Positions 1 to 9,322 of a stretch of DNA of 64,000 nucleotides are shown here, in pieces. The stretch's first letter is position 1. Each line of letters begins with the position of its first letter. Made by a program: the position numbers and the translations under genes. The stretch is from Phyllobacterium bourgognense (GTDB lineage Bacteria > Pseudomonadota > Alphaproteobacteria > Rhizobiales > Rhizobiaceae), in assembly GCF_003337575.1 (NCBI RefSeq), contig NZ_QPJM01000018.1, forward strand, positions 1 through 64,000, read 5' to 3'. The notes beneath the pieces are model-generated. The model searched no databases and was not told the origin of the DNA. It saw only the letters and a program-made list of their open reading frames with translations.

Positions 1-141
1 GCCGTCCTTCCCCACTTTCGAACGGCTCCGGAAGCAGCTCCCCATGGAAAGGACGGGCATAGGATAGCTCAGGTTCGGGGAGCGTGGATAAGTGGCCACG
101 ATTATTTTGGTCTGGAGGTTGATCGGGTGCCTTGAAGGCTG

Positions 142-356
142 GTGATTTGCCGGATGGCAATGCTGCTGTGCGTGGTTCGACAAGCTCACCATGAGGGAGT
201 TGGGTGGGTTGCAGGGAGCCCAGATAGAAACAGCAACGTTCCTATCGCGACGCCCCCGGTATCGTGCAACCCACATACCTCCCTCATGGTGAGCCTCATC
301 CTGAGCTTGTCGAAGGGCGAACCACGCACAGCAGCAATGCCATTCGGCAAATGAGG
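142..356. repeat. Large inverted-repeat intergenic element, copy a
   Basis: The left arm (about 144-200) and right arm (about 290-356) are complementary over some 55 bases, including the blocks GTGCGTGGTTCGACAAGCTC and CACCATGAGGGAG; the right arm carries an extra CATCCTGAGCTTGTCGAAGG-like duplication. About 90 bases separate the arms. A second copy with the same arms but an unrelated centre lies at 45033-45187. It looks like a REP/RIME-type non-coding element. The short open frames over it are by-products of the palindrome. Confidence 0.85.
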
Positions 357-373
357 TAGTCACCAACCTTGCG

Positions 374-426
374 GGAAAAAAAGAATTTTCCCGGATTTGA
401 TCCCTTGCCAAATCCGGGGAAAATCC
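374..426 (-). terminator. Rho-independent terminator of the peroxiredoxin gene
   Basis: Read on the minus strand, a stem of about 16 bp (TTTTCCCCGGATTTG pairing with CAAATCCGGGAAAA) with a 9-base loop is followed by a run of T residues. It lies about 60 bases past the peroxiredoxin stop codon. Confidence 0.8.
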
Positions 427-483
427 AAGTGAGGGATTGTTTCAGCGTGCCAAAACTTATCCCCATCCCAATATGAGTTTGCC

Positions 484-969
484 CTATAGCTGACCTAGAA
501 TGGTAGCTGCGCTCGAGGTGACGGCCTGACCCGGGGACTCTTCGATATTGAGCTGCTTCACCACGCCGTCTTCGACCAGCATTGAATATCGCTTGGAGCG
601 TATTCCCATATTGCCAGCACCAAGATCGACATCGAGACCGACGGCCTTGGTGAAAGTAGCATTGCCGTCCGAGAGGTACTGAATCTTGCCCTCGCCGTTG
701 GTTGCCTTGGCCCAAGCGCCCATGACATGCGGATCATTGACGGCTACCACGACAATTGCATCGATACCCTTTGCCAGAATGGCATCTCTGTTTTCAAGAT
801 AACCTGGCAGATGGTTCATGCTGCAGGTCGGCGTGAATGCGCCAGGGACAGCGAAGAGAACAACCCTCTTGCCCTTGAACAGCGCGTCGGAGCGGACTTC
901 ACTGACGCCCTCATCCGATTTCGTCTTGAATACAGCGTCCGGCAAACGCTCGCCCACCTTGATCGTCAT
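484..969 (-). CDS. Peroxiredoxin, Prx5/AhpE-like (161 aa)
   Basis: Thiol peroxidase of the Prx5 subfamily, expected to reduce hydrogen and alkyl peroxides in the cytosol using glutathione- or thioredoxin-type donors. The signature PGAFTPTCS puts the peroxidatic cysteine at about residue 49, followed by NHLPGY as in bacterial glutaredoxin-dependent Prx5 proteins. The frame is open further upstream, but the ATG at 969 is preceded by an AGGGAG ribosome site and gives the usual family length. Transcription probably ends at the hairpin at 374-426. The upstream gene on the same strand is a DsbD-alpha-like periplasmic protein, giving a small redox pair. Confidence 0.93.
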   Translation of the reverse strand: MTIKVGERLPDAVFKTKSDEGVSEVRSDALFKGKRVVLFAVPGAFTPTCSMNHLPGYLENRDAILAKGIDAIVVVAVNDPHVMGAWAKATNGEGKIQYLSDGNATFTKAVGLDVDLGAGNMGIRSKRYSMLVEDGVVKQLNIEESPGQAVTSSAATILGQL

Positions 970-1048
970 GAATAGCTCCCTGTGAGATGATGATATGAGA
1001 CCTTCCGCAGATAGGGTGCGCACTTGCAAAAGTCGAGAATTTTGATCG

Positions 1049-1846
1049 TTATTCCTGAACGTCAACCGTTCCGGACACAGCCTTGGCCCCTTGAACCAGC
1101 GTGTAGTTGAGGGGCGGCGTCTTTTTGTCCTTTCCGGAAATGATCCGCACGGAAAAAACAGCACTATTCGCCTGCCGGTCCTTCAGTTTCGACATGCCGA
1201 ATGTAACGGCTCCATCGCCCGCGACGAAAATGTCGGTGTTTGCATCATCGGCAGGAAGGTCGACGGTTACTCTCACATGATCATCTTTGCGTATCGCGCT
1301 GCGCGCGCCGAATGTCGCTGACGCTTCGCCCGGCAGCTGTTCGAAGGCCGCATCTACAAGCGTTTTCGTCAACGCGTCGGTCCGTTTGGTGCTGTCGACG
1401 CTAAAATCAAACTCCGCTTTGACAGGGATGCAGATCGTCTCGCAAATCCCTAGAAAAGCATGGCCCTTCAGATGGGCGGGCTTGGCAGGATCGGTGAGCG
1501 TGAGCGTGAGCGGCAAGGAGACCGGTTTCTTGTATCCTGCCCAGTGGGTATTGCCGTCGTCGAAGCGATGCGGCGTTGGAAACGAAAGCGCATAGCTTTT
1601 GATGTTGGTGCTTTCGGTGAGATCGAGTTCTGGTGGCACACCCGCATCACCGGGTTCTCGCCAATAGGTTTTCCAGCCCGGATCAAGATTAATTTCTATC
1701 GCTCCGCGGATCTCGGGCGATGGCTGGACAGGATTGTCGATAACGAGCCTGACGTTGCCGCCTGGCGTCTTCGTCCATTCGGAATTTGCATACGCCGGAG
1801 CGGTAAACGCAATCACGGCCGCAAAAAAGAGCAGTTCTATTTTCAT
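1049..1846 (-). CDS. Periplasmic DsbD N-terminal-domain protein, stand-alone (265 aa)
   Basis: Matches the N-terminal (alpha) domain of the DsbD thiol:disulfide interchange protein: a signal peptide of about 20 residues ending APAYA, then an immunoglobulin-like domain with the [13 protein letters not shown] motif and the paired cysteines of CETIC. In full DsbD this domain passes electrons from the membrane domain to periplasmic partners. Here neither the membrane domain nor the C-terminal thioredoxin domain is attached or next door. The frame continues 20 codons upstream; the ATG at 1846 was chosen because it starts the signal peptide directly. The partner is unknown; cytochrome c maturation or general periplasmic thiol reduction are possibilities. 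Confidence 0.82.
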   Translation of the reverse strand: MKIELLFFAAVIAFTAPAYANSEWTKTPGGNVRLVIDNPVQPSPEIRGAIEINLDPGWKTYWREPGDAGVPPELDLTESTNIKSYALSFPTPHRFDDGNTHWAGYKKPVSLPLTLTLTDPAKPAHLKGHAFLGICETICIPVKAEFDFSVDSTKRTDALTKTLVDAAFEQLPGEASATFGARSAIRKDDHVRVTVDLPADDANTDIFVAGDGAVTFGMSKLKDRQANSAVFSVRIISGKDKKTPPLNYTLVQGAKAVSGTVDVQE

Positions 1847-2020
1847 TTTTGGAGCTTTACAGGCCTTTTGGGCACTATCAAGGATGTCACTGATTTTGCG
1901 GATCATTTCTGTGTGAGAAGTAATCCCGCAATGTGTGCGCGGCTGACGGATTTAAGTATCATTTACAATTCGTTACCCAAAGCCGTTGTCATTTACAGAA
2001 TCCTTGGTACCTTTATTCTC

Positions 2021-2623
2021 ATGGAGATTTTCAGAGACGCCAACAAAGAGACCGGATTTCTGAATGGACAGTTCCTTCTCGCCATGCCGGGAATGGACGA
2101 CAGCCGGTTTGCGCGTTCGGTCATCTATGTTTGTGCGCACTCTGAAAAGGGCGCTATGGGCCTTATCATCAACCGTGTCCAGGACATGGAATTTTCAGAT
2201 ATCCTTGTTCAACTGGGCGTTCTCGATGAGCAACAGGCCATCATGATGCCTGAACGGACGCGCGATTTTCTGGTGCGCAATGGGGGACCGGTCGAAATGC
2301 GGCGAGGCTTTGTCCTGCATTCCGATGACTATCTCACCGATTCAACCATGCCAGTCGCAGAAGAAATTTGCCTGACGGGAACTGTGGATATATTGCGTGC
2401 CATCTCCGGTGGCCGCGGACCGCGCAAAGCCTTGATGACGCTGGGTTATTCCGGTTGGGCTTCGGGTCAACTCGAGACCGAGATCGCCAACAACGGCTGG
2501 CTCACTTGCAAAGCGTCGCAGGAGCTCCTGTTCGATACGGATATCGACAGCAAGTACGATCGAATTCTCGCCTATATGGGCGTTGATCCGTCACGGCTGG
2601 CCACTGTCGCCGGTCACGCCTAA
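2021..2623 (+). CDS. YqgE/AlgH family protein (200 aa)
   Basis: A member of the YqgE/AlgH (DUF179) family, conserved in proteobacteria and without an agreed biochemical role. It shows the family hallmarks [10 protein letters not shown] near residue 17, [19 protein letters not shown] and the C-terminal [12 protein letters not shown] segment. The frame runs upstream through the divergent DsbD-like gene, but only the ATG at 2021 gives the normal length of about 200 residues. No clear ribosome site is seen. Its TAA stop overlaps the left arm of the palindromic repeat that follows. Confidence 0.9.
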   Translation: MEIFRDANKETGFLNGQFLLAMPGMDDSRFARSVIYVCAHSEKGAMGLIINRVQDMEFSDILVQLGVLDEQQAIMMPERTRDFLVRNGGPVEMRRGFVLHSDDYLTDSTMPVAEEICLTGTVDILRAISGGRGPRKALMTLGYSGWASGQLETEIANNGWLTCKASQELLFDTDIDSKYDRILAYMGVDPSRLATVAGHA

Positions 2624-2767
2624 TACTACAGTTGCATTCTTCGTGATGCCGGGCTGCAAAGGCAGATTTTCTGCGCTTCGGTGCTCACGTACCCAAACGT
2701 ACGCTCCGCTTCGATCCTCGAAAATCGACCTTTTCGCCTCGGCCTGACGAATTTGCAACTGCAGTAT
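2623..2767. repeat. Palindromic intergenic element, family R1, copy 1
   Basis: The outer arms ATACTACAGTTGCA (from 2623) and TGCAACTGCAGTAT (ending 2767) are complementary. The centre carries the family core: GTGCTCACGTAC, a short spacer, GTACGC, then CTCGAAAA. The element begins on the last base of the yqgE stop codon and fills most of the gap to the convergent cyclic-di-GMP gene, so its hairpin may serve as a 3' end for both. Other copies: 9148, 16720, 24036, 46082 and 56916. Confidence 0.85.
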
Positions 2768-2805
2768 CTGAGCTAGTTCAGCCCGAAGGCAACCTGATGT
2801 GATTT

Positions 2806-5685
2806 CTACGACGCTTTCGACTGCTGGAACTGCTCGCGCAGCAGTTTTGTAGCGACGTCCAGTGTAAGCGGCGGGCTGAACATGAAGCTCTGCGCATACT
2901 CGCAGCCCATCTGGCGGAGCTGCAGCGCATCGCTTTCGTTCTCGATGCCTTCCGTCACAACAGACAATCCAAGATCATGCGCCATGCTGATCATGGAACG
3001 AAGGAGTGTCACCTTCTGCGGCTGATCCGCCTTCAGGAACGACCGGTCGATCTTGATCATGTCGAACGGGAAAGAGGTCAGATAGGACAGCGAAGAATAC
3101 CCGGTGCCGAAATCATCGAGCGATACACCGACGCCCATCGCCTTGATGCTGGAAAGCACATAGTTGGAGCGTTCCGGGTTCTCCATCATCAGGGATTCGG
3201 TGAGTTCCAGTTTCAGGCTCGCCGGCTCGATCTGGGTTTGCAGGAGCACCGACCGCACGTCGTCGATCAAATCTTGCCGGATCAGTTGGCTGCTGGAAAT
3301 ATTGACCGAAACAAAGAGAGGCGAAGCACCAAGATTGCGCTGCCAGTTGACGAGGTCTTCCGCCGCCTTCTGCATTGCGAAAAGGCCGAGCTGCACGATA
3401 AGGCCGGAGCTTTCGGCAATCGGAATGAACTCCGACGGCGGAATGGAGCCACGGCGGGGGTGATCCCAGCGCATCAGGGCTTCGAACCCGGCAATGCTGT
3501 TGTCTTCCAGGCGCATGATCGGCTGGTAAGCCATGTGAATTTCGCGACGTTCGAGAGCGCGGCGCAGATCGGATTCCAATTGAAGCCGGTCACTCCCCAC
3601 TGCACGGAAGGCCGGGCGGAACGGCTCTATGCGATCACCACCGAACCGCTTGGCCTGGAACATGGCGAGCTCGGCGTCCTTGACCAGGTCTTCCGGCGAG
3701 GCGGCGCTGCCGCTCGTCCAGGTAATCAGGCCAAGCGATGCAGTCAGCACGATCTCTCGTTTGGAAAAGGCAATCGGCGCCCGGATGGCCTGTTTCACCG
3801 CTTCGGCGAATGCGGCAATTTTGGCGGGCTCGCTCTCAGAGACGAGAATGAGGCCAAATTGATCGCCGGCCAGACGGCTGAGCGTATCCTGCGGCCGCAG
3901 AAGACGGTGCAGACGGCGCGAAATCGTCAGCAGGAATGTATCACCTGCAGACATGCCAAGTCCGTCATTGACCTGCTTGAACCGGTCAATGTCGATGATG
4001 AACACTGTAGGACGGATTCTGCTCTCGGTTTGGGCCATGGTGATGACGGAGCCCAAGCGGTCCAGGAAGAGTTCGCGATTCGGCAGGCCTGTCAGATTAT
4101 CGTGCACAGCGTCATGCAGCAGGCGTTCTTCTGCCTTTTTCTGCTCGGTGACATCGATAAGTGTGCCGACACACCGGACAATCTCACCATCGGAACCGAT
4201 AACAGGACGAGCCTTCAGCGAGTACCAGTAGTAGTGGCCGTCATTGGCACGCAGGCGGAATGTTTGCGAAATGCGGCCGCGCCTGTTCTCAAGAATAACG
4301 TCCAGGGTCGTGCGGAAGCGATCGCGGTCGTCCGCATGCAGGCTCGGCAACCAATTGCGCACGGCGCCATGCAGAGAACTCGCCGAGGCTCCAAGGAAAT
4401 TGGTGAGATCAGGCGTGGTAACGACGCGATCACGCGGTACATCCCAATCCCAGACGATATCGCCGGAGCCTATAATGGCGAGCGCTTGCCGCTCCACGTC
4501 GGAGAACAGGCCCTGTTGCAGCGCGCCGCCGGAAAATGCGTGCTGCATGACGGTGAAGCCGATGAGGAGAACGATAAGAACGAGGCCGCCTGCAAGGGCC
4601 GGCTGAATGATATCATTGGCCAGAATTCCCGATACGGTGAGCCAGCTGCCCATCAACCAGACCAGCAGGAGGATCCATGTCGGTATCAACATGATCGCGC
4701 GATCATAACTTCGGAAGGAGAAGAAGCCGATCAGCACGATGCCGGAAATAATGGTCAGGGCGAAGGAGAAGCGGGCAATACCGGCCGCGATCGGCGGGTC
4801 GAAAATCGCGACGCCTGAGACAATGCCGAGGCCGAGAATCCATGTCAGTGCGCCATAACTGAAATTGTCATGCCATCGGTTGAGATTGAGATAGGTGAAA
4901 AGGAAGATTACGAGCGTCGCCGCAAGCGCCACCTCGGTGCCCGCTCGCCACATCTGTTCATTGCCAGGCGTTATCTCTATCAGCTTGTTCCAGAACCCGA
5001 AATCGACACAGATGTAGGCCAGTACCGCCCATGCGAGGGCGGCTGTTGCAGGAAAAAGCGACGTTCCCTTGACGACAAACAGAATGGTCAAGAACAACGC
5101 GAGCAAGCCAGCAATTCCGAGAAGAATGCCGCGGTAAAGCGTATAGGAATTGACCGTGTCCTTGTAAGCATTCGGCTCCCAAACGTAAACCTGAGGCAGG
5201 TTGGGTGATGCCAGTTCGGCAACAAGCGTGATCACGGCCCCGGGATTGAGCGTAATCAGGAAAATATCGGCATCCTCGCTGGCTTGCCGGTCCAGCGCGA
5301 ATCCCTCGCTCGGCGTAATGGATGCGATGCGAGTCGAGCCGAGATCGGGCCAAATGAAACCTGATCCGACAAGGCGGAAGTGCGGCGCGACGATCAGTCG
5401 GTCGATCTGCTCGTCCGTCGGGTTGGCAAGGGAAAAGGCTGCCCAGTCACCGGTAGACCGCTTGTCGTTGGCCTGCACCTCGATGCGGCGAACGATACCG
5501 TCGGTGCCCGGCGCGGTGGAAATCTGGAAAGTCTCGCCTTGGTTCCGGTACACTTCAACGGCTTTTGACAGGTCGAGCGCTGTGCTTTCCTTCGTGATCT
5601 TGATTGTCTCGAACGCGTTCGCGCCCGACTGCATCGATATCAACAAAATGACGAGCGCAAAAACCCGCGATAAGCTTTTCAGCAT
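2806..5685 (-). CDS. 7TM sensor with PAS, degenerate GGDEF and EAL domains (959 aa)
   Basis: Predicted cyclic-di-GMP signalling protein in the inner membrane. A signal-like N-terminus (residues 1-26) is followed by a periplasmic 7TMR-DISM-like region, about seven hydrophobic segments (roughly 185-395), a PAS domain (about 420-535), a GGDEF domain (about 545-700) and an EAL domain (about 715-950). The cyclase signature reads AGDQF instead of GGDEF, so synthesis is probably lost. The EAL motifs look intact (FEALMRW, ELTES, DDFGTG, IKIDRSF, TEGIE), so it is more likely a phosphodiesterase, perhaps with the degenerate GGDEF acting as a GTP sensor. The start at 5685 was preferred over 5739 because it begins the signal sequence and has GGCGAG upstream. 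Confidence 0.9.
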   Translation of the reverse strand: MLKSLSRVFALVILLISMQSGANAFETIKITKESTALDLSKAVEVYRNQGETFQISTAPGTDGIVRRIEVQANDKRSTGDWAAFSLANPTDEQIDRLIVAPHFRLVGSGFIWPDLGSTRIASITPSEGFALDRQASEDADIFLITLNPGAVITLVAELASPNLPQVYVWEPNAYKDTVNSYTLYRGILLGIAGLLALFLTILFVVKGTSLFPATAALAWAVLAYICVDFGFWNKLIEITPGNEQMWRAGTEVALAATLVIFLFTYLNLNRWHDNFSYGALTWILGLGIVSGVAIFDPPIAAGIARFSFALTIISGIVLIGFFSFRSYDRAIMLIPTWILLLVWLMGSWLTVSGILANDIIQPALAGGLVLIVLLIGFTVMQHAFSGGALQQGLFSDVERQALAIIGSGDIVWDWDVPRDRVVTTPDLTNFLGASASSLHGAVRNWLPSLHADDRDRFRTTLDVILENRRGRISQTFRLRANDGHYYWYSLKARPVIGSDGEIVRCVGTLIDVTEQKKAEERLLHDAVHDNLTGLPNRELFLDRLGSVITMAQTESRIRPTVFIIDIDRFKQVNDGLGMSAGDTFLLTISRRLHRLLRPQDTLSRLAGDQFGLILVSESEPAKIAAFAEAVKQAIRAPIAFSKREIVLTASLGLITWTSGSAASPEDLVKDAELAMFQAKRFGGDRIEPFRPAFRAVGSDRLQLESDLRRALERREIHMAYQPIMRLEDNSIAGFEALMRWDHPRRGSIPPSEFIPIAESSGLIVQLGLFAMQKAAEDLVNWQRNLGASPLFVSVNISSSQLIRQDLIDDVRSVLLQTQIEPASLKLELTESLMMENPERSNYVLSSIKAMGVGVSLDDFGTGYSSLSYLTSFPFDMIKIDRSFLKADQPQKVTLLRSMISMAHDLGLSVVTEGIENESDALQLRQMGCEYAQSFMFSPPLTLDVATKLLREQFQQSKAS

Positions 5686-5725
5686 TCGTCTCGCCAATGA
5701 TACCACCGATACAACCTTTATTTCA

Positions 5726-6307
5726 CTAGCGCCGTACATCGCCTTCGATCATCGAGAAGAGCAGATGATCTTGCCACATACCATTTATCTTTAAGTAGGA
5801 GCGTAGCAGTCCTTCCCTCTGAAATCCGGCTTTTTCGAGAAGCCGGATCGATCTTTCATTGCTTGGAATACAGGCCGCTTCCAGCCGGTGCAACCTTACC
5901 TTGGTAAAAGCATAGGGAATAAGCAGGCCCAGTGCTTCATGCATGAAGCCTTGGCCGGCAAATGGCTCGCCGATCCAGTAACCGATCATACCATTCTGCC
6001 CTACACCGCGGCGGATATTGCCGAGCGTAATGCCTCCAAGCAGGCGCGAATCCTTGTTGCGGAAAAGAAAGAAAGGATGCGCCGTTCCGGCCGCCGCCTC
6101 TTCGTCATAGTGACGAATTCGGTGGCGAAAGGCTCCACGTTCCAGATCGTCAGCCGCCCAGAGAGGTTCCCACGGCGTGAGGAACTCGCGGCTCTGCGCG
6201 CGAAGTGTGGACCACGCACGGTAATCGGAAAGTTGCGGCGGACGCAAATAGAGCCGCTCGCCCTGCAGGGGCGGCGCGGCGCTTTTCAGGAAGGGCAGGG
6301 CGATCAT
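5726..6307 (-). CDS. GNAT N-acetyltransferase, RimJ-like (193 aa)
   Basis: GNAT-fold acetyltransferase of the RimJ/RimL type, which transfers acetyl from acetyl-CoA to protein N-termini or small amines. Visible features are the GERLYLRPP start of the fold, IGYWIGEPFAGQGFMHEA (acetyl-CoA binding loop) and the C-terminal SIRLLEKAGFQREG segment. The ATG at 6307 keeps the gene clear of the upstream protease gene; an earlier ATG at 6385 would overlap it by 56 bases. It sits 22 bases after the M16 protease and 40 bases before the cyclic-di-GMP gene, so the three could be co-transcribed. The substrate cannot be told from sequence. Confidence 0.88.
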   Translation of the reverse strand: MIALPFLKSAAPPLQGERLYLRPPQLSDYRAWSTLRAQSREFLTPWEPLWAADDLERGAFRHRIRHYDEEAAAGTAHPFFLFRNKDSRLLGGITLGNIRRGVGQNGMIGYWIGEPFAGQGFMHEALGLLIPYAFTKVRLHRLEAACIPSNERSIRLLEKAGFQREGLLRSYLKINGMWQDHLLFSMIEGDVRR

Positions 6308-6329
6308 GGCCTTCGAGGCTCTCTGGCCG

Positions 6330-7625
6330 TCAGACCGCGATTTTTCGGGGACTTGCTGTTGCAGAAGTGAGCCCCTGGCGGACATCGGCGAATTTCATCA
6401 GCGAACCAACCGGACCGACGGCGGCAATCGTCGGCGTCGTATCGAGGAAGAGGCGGCCTGCGAGGTCCGTCAGGCGCTCGGTCGTAATTTTCGATAGACG
6501 CTCGACCAGTTCTTCGGTCGAGACTGCGTGCCCGTAGAGCAGCATCTGCCGTGCAATCTGTCCAGCCCTGCTCGCGGCACTTTCGTGTGACATCAGCAGA
6601 CTGGCACGATATTGCGCCCGCGCACGATTCAGCTCTTCCTGGCTGATGTTTCGGGCAGCTTCATGCAGCTCATTGATGATGACCGGGACGAGCTTCTTAA
6701 GGTGGTTGCGTCCGGTTGCGGCGTGAATTCCAAAAATGCCGGTATCGGAAAAACCCCAGTGGAAGGCATAGACAGAATAACACAGCCCGCGTTTCTCACG
6801 CACTTCCTGGAAAAGACGGGAGGACATCCCGCCGCCGAGGATCATTGCCAGCAATTGCGAAGCGTAAAAATCGCGAACGTGATAGGCACGTCCCTCGAAG
6901 CCGATGACGACCTGTGCGTCCATCAAGTCACGTTGTTCGCGGAAATCACCGCCGACATAGTGCGACAGATCCGGTTCCGGTGCCGTTGATTTGGCACGGA
7001 AGGAACCGAGACGCTTCTCGACTTCGCGTACGAATTCATCGTGCTTCACACCGCCAGCGGCGACGACAACCATGCGCTCGGCGCTGTATTGTTCGTCCAT
7101 GTAGCGGCGAAGATCGGCGGAAGAAAAGGATTGCACGGTTTCCGGCGTTCCAAGGATTGTCCGGCCGATCGTCTGGTCTTGAAACGCTGCTTCCGTGAAG
7201 CGGTCAAAGACAACGTCGTCAGGCGTGTCGTGAGCTGCCCCAATTTCCTGCATGACCACATTTTTTTCGCGCTCGAGCTCCTCAGCGTCGAACTTCGAAC
7301 CAGTCATGATATCGGTGAGGATATCGATTGCCAGAGGCATGTCGTCTCGCAGTACGCGCGCATAATACGATGTTGTTTCGACACTGGTAGCCGCGTTGAT
7401 CTCGCCGCCAACATCTTCAATGTCGGCTGCAATTTTCCAGGCAGAACGGTTTTCAGTTCCCTTGAAAGCCATGTGTTCAAGAAGATGAGCAATGCCGTGC
7501 TGATGGTTGGCCTCATTCCTCGACCCCGCCTTGACCCAGATGCCAAGCGCTACACTCTCCACATGCGGCATTGTCTCTGTCGCAATCGTCAAACCGTTGG
7601 AGAGGCGACTGATTTCAACGCCCAT
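6330..7625 (-). CDS. M16 family zinc metalloprotease (431 aa)
   Basis: Pitrilysin-type peptidase resembling mitochondrial processing peptidase beta, common beside thrC in alphaproteobacteria. The zinc motif HLLEH lies at residues 47-51, with the downstream glutamate region EREKNVVMQEI. The second half holds the inactive paired domain (GGGMSSRLFQEVREKRGLCY). Length and architecture are normal for single-chain bacterial members. The ATG directly follows the thrC TGA (TGAATG), so translation is probably coupled. The natural substrate is unknown. Confidence 0.93.
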   Translation of the reverse strand: MGVEISRLSNGLTIATETMPHVESVALGIWVKAGSRNEANHQHGIAHLLEHMAFKGTENRSAWKIAADIEDVGGEINAATSVETTSYYARVLRDDMPLAIDILTDIMTGSKFDAEELEREKNVVMQEIGAAHDTPDDVVFDRFTEAAFQDQTIGRTILGTPETVQSFSSADLRRYMDEQYSAERMVVVAAGGVKHDEFVREVEKRLGSFRAKSTAPEPDLSHYVGGDFREQRDLMDAQVVIGFEGRAYHVRDFYASQLLAMILGGGMSSRLFQEVREKRGLCYSVYAFHWGFSDTGIFGIHAATGRNHLKKLVPVIINELHEAARNISQEELNRARAQYRASLLMSHESAASRAGQIARQMLLYGHAVSTEELVERLSKITTERLTDLAGRLFLDTTPTIAAVGPVGSLMKFADVRQGLTSATASPRKIAV

Positions 7626-9032
7626 TCAATGCTCCTTACCCGCCGCTCTTGAATGTCGGCTCACATACTCTTCCACACTTTTAAGGTCGTTGGGAAGTAC
7701 CGTGTACTGTTCTTTTCGTTGCATGAGGTCACCGAGCCAGAGCGGAAGGTGTGGATGAATGCCGCTCGCTGCCTCGACGGCATCAGGAAATTTCGCCGGA
7801 TGAGCAGTGGCAAGTACAACGCTTGGCGTTTCGCTCCCCGCCTTCTCCCGCGCAACTTTCAGTCCGATGGCCGAATGCGGATCAAGAAGATAACCGGACT
7901 GCTTCAGCACATTTGCGATTGCCTCGGCCGTTTCAGCCTTGTTAGAGCGCCCTGCAGCGAACTCGCCGCGGATTGCGGCAAGTACAGTGTTGGCAATCGT
8001 GAAGCTGCCTGATTGTTTTAACCCCCCCATCAATCGGCGCACCGCGGCGGCATCCCGACCGTGTGCTTCAAAGAGCAGGCGCTCGAAATTGGAAGAAACC
8101 TGTATGTCCATGGAAGGCGATGTCGTGTGGAGCACGCTCCGGGTTTCATAAATTCCCGTTTCGATCGTGCGGGTCAAAATATCGTTATCGTTGGTCGCAA
8201 TGATAAGTTGGTCAATTGGAAGGCCCATGCGTTTCGCAACATAGCCTGCAAAAATATCGCCGAAATTGCCAGTGGGAACGGTGAAGGATACCGGGCGCTC
8301 CGGGCTTCCGAGTGAAACGGCAGCAGTGAAATAATAGACGATCTGCGGCATGATCCGCGCCCAGTTGATCGAATTAACCCCCGACAGAGAAAGGGAATCA
8401 CGGAAGGCCAAATCGTTGAACATACCTTTGACCAGAGACTGGCAATCATCGAAATTCCCTTCAACGGCCAGCGCGTGGACATTCGATGCCGCCGATGTCG
8501 TCATCTGCCGCTGCTGAACTGGCGAAACGCGGTTGTGCGGAAACAGGATGAAGATATCCGTGCGATCCCGATTGGCAAATGCCTCGATGGCTGCACCGCC
8601 CGTATCACCGGAAGTTGCTCCAACGATGGTGGCACGCTCGTTACGCTTGGTCAGGATGTAATCCATCAGTCGCGCCAGCAGCTGCATCGCCACATCCTTG
8701 AAGGCGAGGGTTGGTCCATGGAAAAGCTCGAGAACAAACTCGTTGTTCCGGGTCTGCACCAACGGGCAGACGGCTTCGTGCCGAAACGTACCATAAGCTT
8801 CATGCACCATCTTCTCGAAATCAGCCTGGTCTATGTCGCCGGCGATAAAAGGCGTCAGCACCTGAATGGCGACTTCGGCATAGGTTTTGCCGCGCAGCGA
8901 GCGGATTTCGCTTGCGGAAAACTGTGGAAATTGCTCCGGAAGATAGAGCCCGCCATCACGGGCAAGACCGGACAAAAGCGCATCGGAAAAGCCCAAAACC
9001 GGCGCTTCTCCCCGGGTACTCACATATTTCAT
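7626..9032 (-). CDS. Threonine synthase (468 aa)
   Basis: PLP enzyme converting O-phospho-L-homoserine to L-threonine, the last step of threonine synthesis. The N-terminus MKYVSTRGEAP and the lysine motif PTLAFKDVAMQLL are typical of the longer (class I) bacterial form, followed by the phosphate-binding GATSGDTGGAA loop. The ATG at 9032 was chosen over 9083 because it follows an AGAGGCG ribosome site and matches the family N-terminus. It heads a probable operon with the M16 protease and the acetyltransferase. Confidence 0.96.
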   Translation of the reverse strand: MKYVSTRGEAPVLGFSDALLSGLARDGGLYLPEQFPQFSASEIRSLRGKTYAEVAIQVLTPFIAGDIDQADFEKMVHEAYGTFRHEAVCPLVQTRNNEFVLELFHGPTLAFKDVAMQLLARLMDYILTKRNERATIVGATSGDTGGAAIEAFANRDRTDIFILFPHNRVSPVQQRQMTTSAASNVHALAVEGNFDDCQSLVKGMFNDLAFRDSLSLSGVNSINWARIMPQIVYYFTAAVSLGSPERPVSFTVPTGNFGDIFAGYVAKRMGLPIDQLIIATNDNDILTRTIETGIYETRSVLHTTSPSMDIQVSSNFERLLFEAHGRDAAAVRRLMGGLKQSGSFTIANTVLAAIRGEFAAGRSNKAETAEAIANVLKQSGYLLDPHSAIGLKVAREKAGSETPSVVLATAHPAKFPDAVEAASGIHPHLPLWLGDLMQRKEQYTVLPNDLKSVEEYVSRHSRAAGKEH

Positions 9033-9147
9033 CTCGGTCGCCTCTTGTGTTTTGCCCAATAGTGCTGTCGCTGCCCTTGTCAAAAAAAGGCTGCAATGCC
9101 CGGTCGCATTATTTCCTTACCGTTGGTATAGAACACGCTCGTTCGTC

Positions 9148-9292
9148 AGAGCCCAACCGCAAATCCGTCATGGAAGGGCTGCAAATGACGGTTTTCTGTG
9201 CTCCGATGCTCACGTACAAAACGTACGTTCTGCTTCGGTACTCGAAAACCACCATTTTCGCCGCTTCCTGACGAATTTTCGTTTGGCCTCTT
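9148..9292. repeat. Palindromic intergenic element, family R1, copy 2
   Basis: The left arm AGAGCCCAACCGCAAATCCG and the right arm (about 9266-9292, reading towards TTTGGCCTCT) are complementary with a few mismatches. The core has GCTCACGTAC, AAA, CGTACGTTCTGC and ACTCGAAAACC. It lies in the divergent gap between thrC and the lipoprotein gene, unlike other copies that sit at 3' ends. Confidence 0.83.
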
Positions 9293-9322
9293 AAGGTTCG
9301 TTCGTCAAGGAGAGTTCTGTTC

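Noticed and set aside
1-120. Open minus-strand frame reaching the window edge
   Set aside because: About 30 codons in the frame with plausible composition, but no start, no ribosome site and no recognisable motif; too little to call.
2977-4818. 613-codon open frame on the plus strand
   Set aside because: It is antisense to the EAL/GGDEF gene, whose domains are clear; composition (His/Arg/Gln-rich) is that of a shadow frame.
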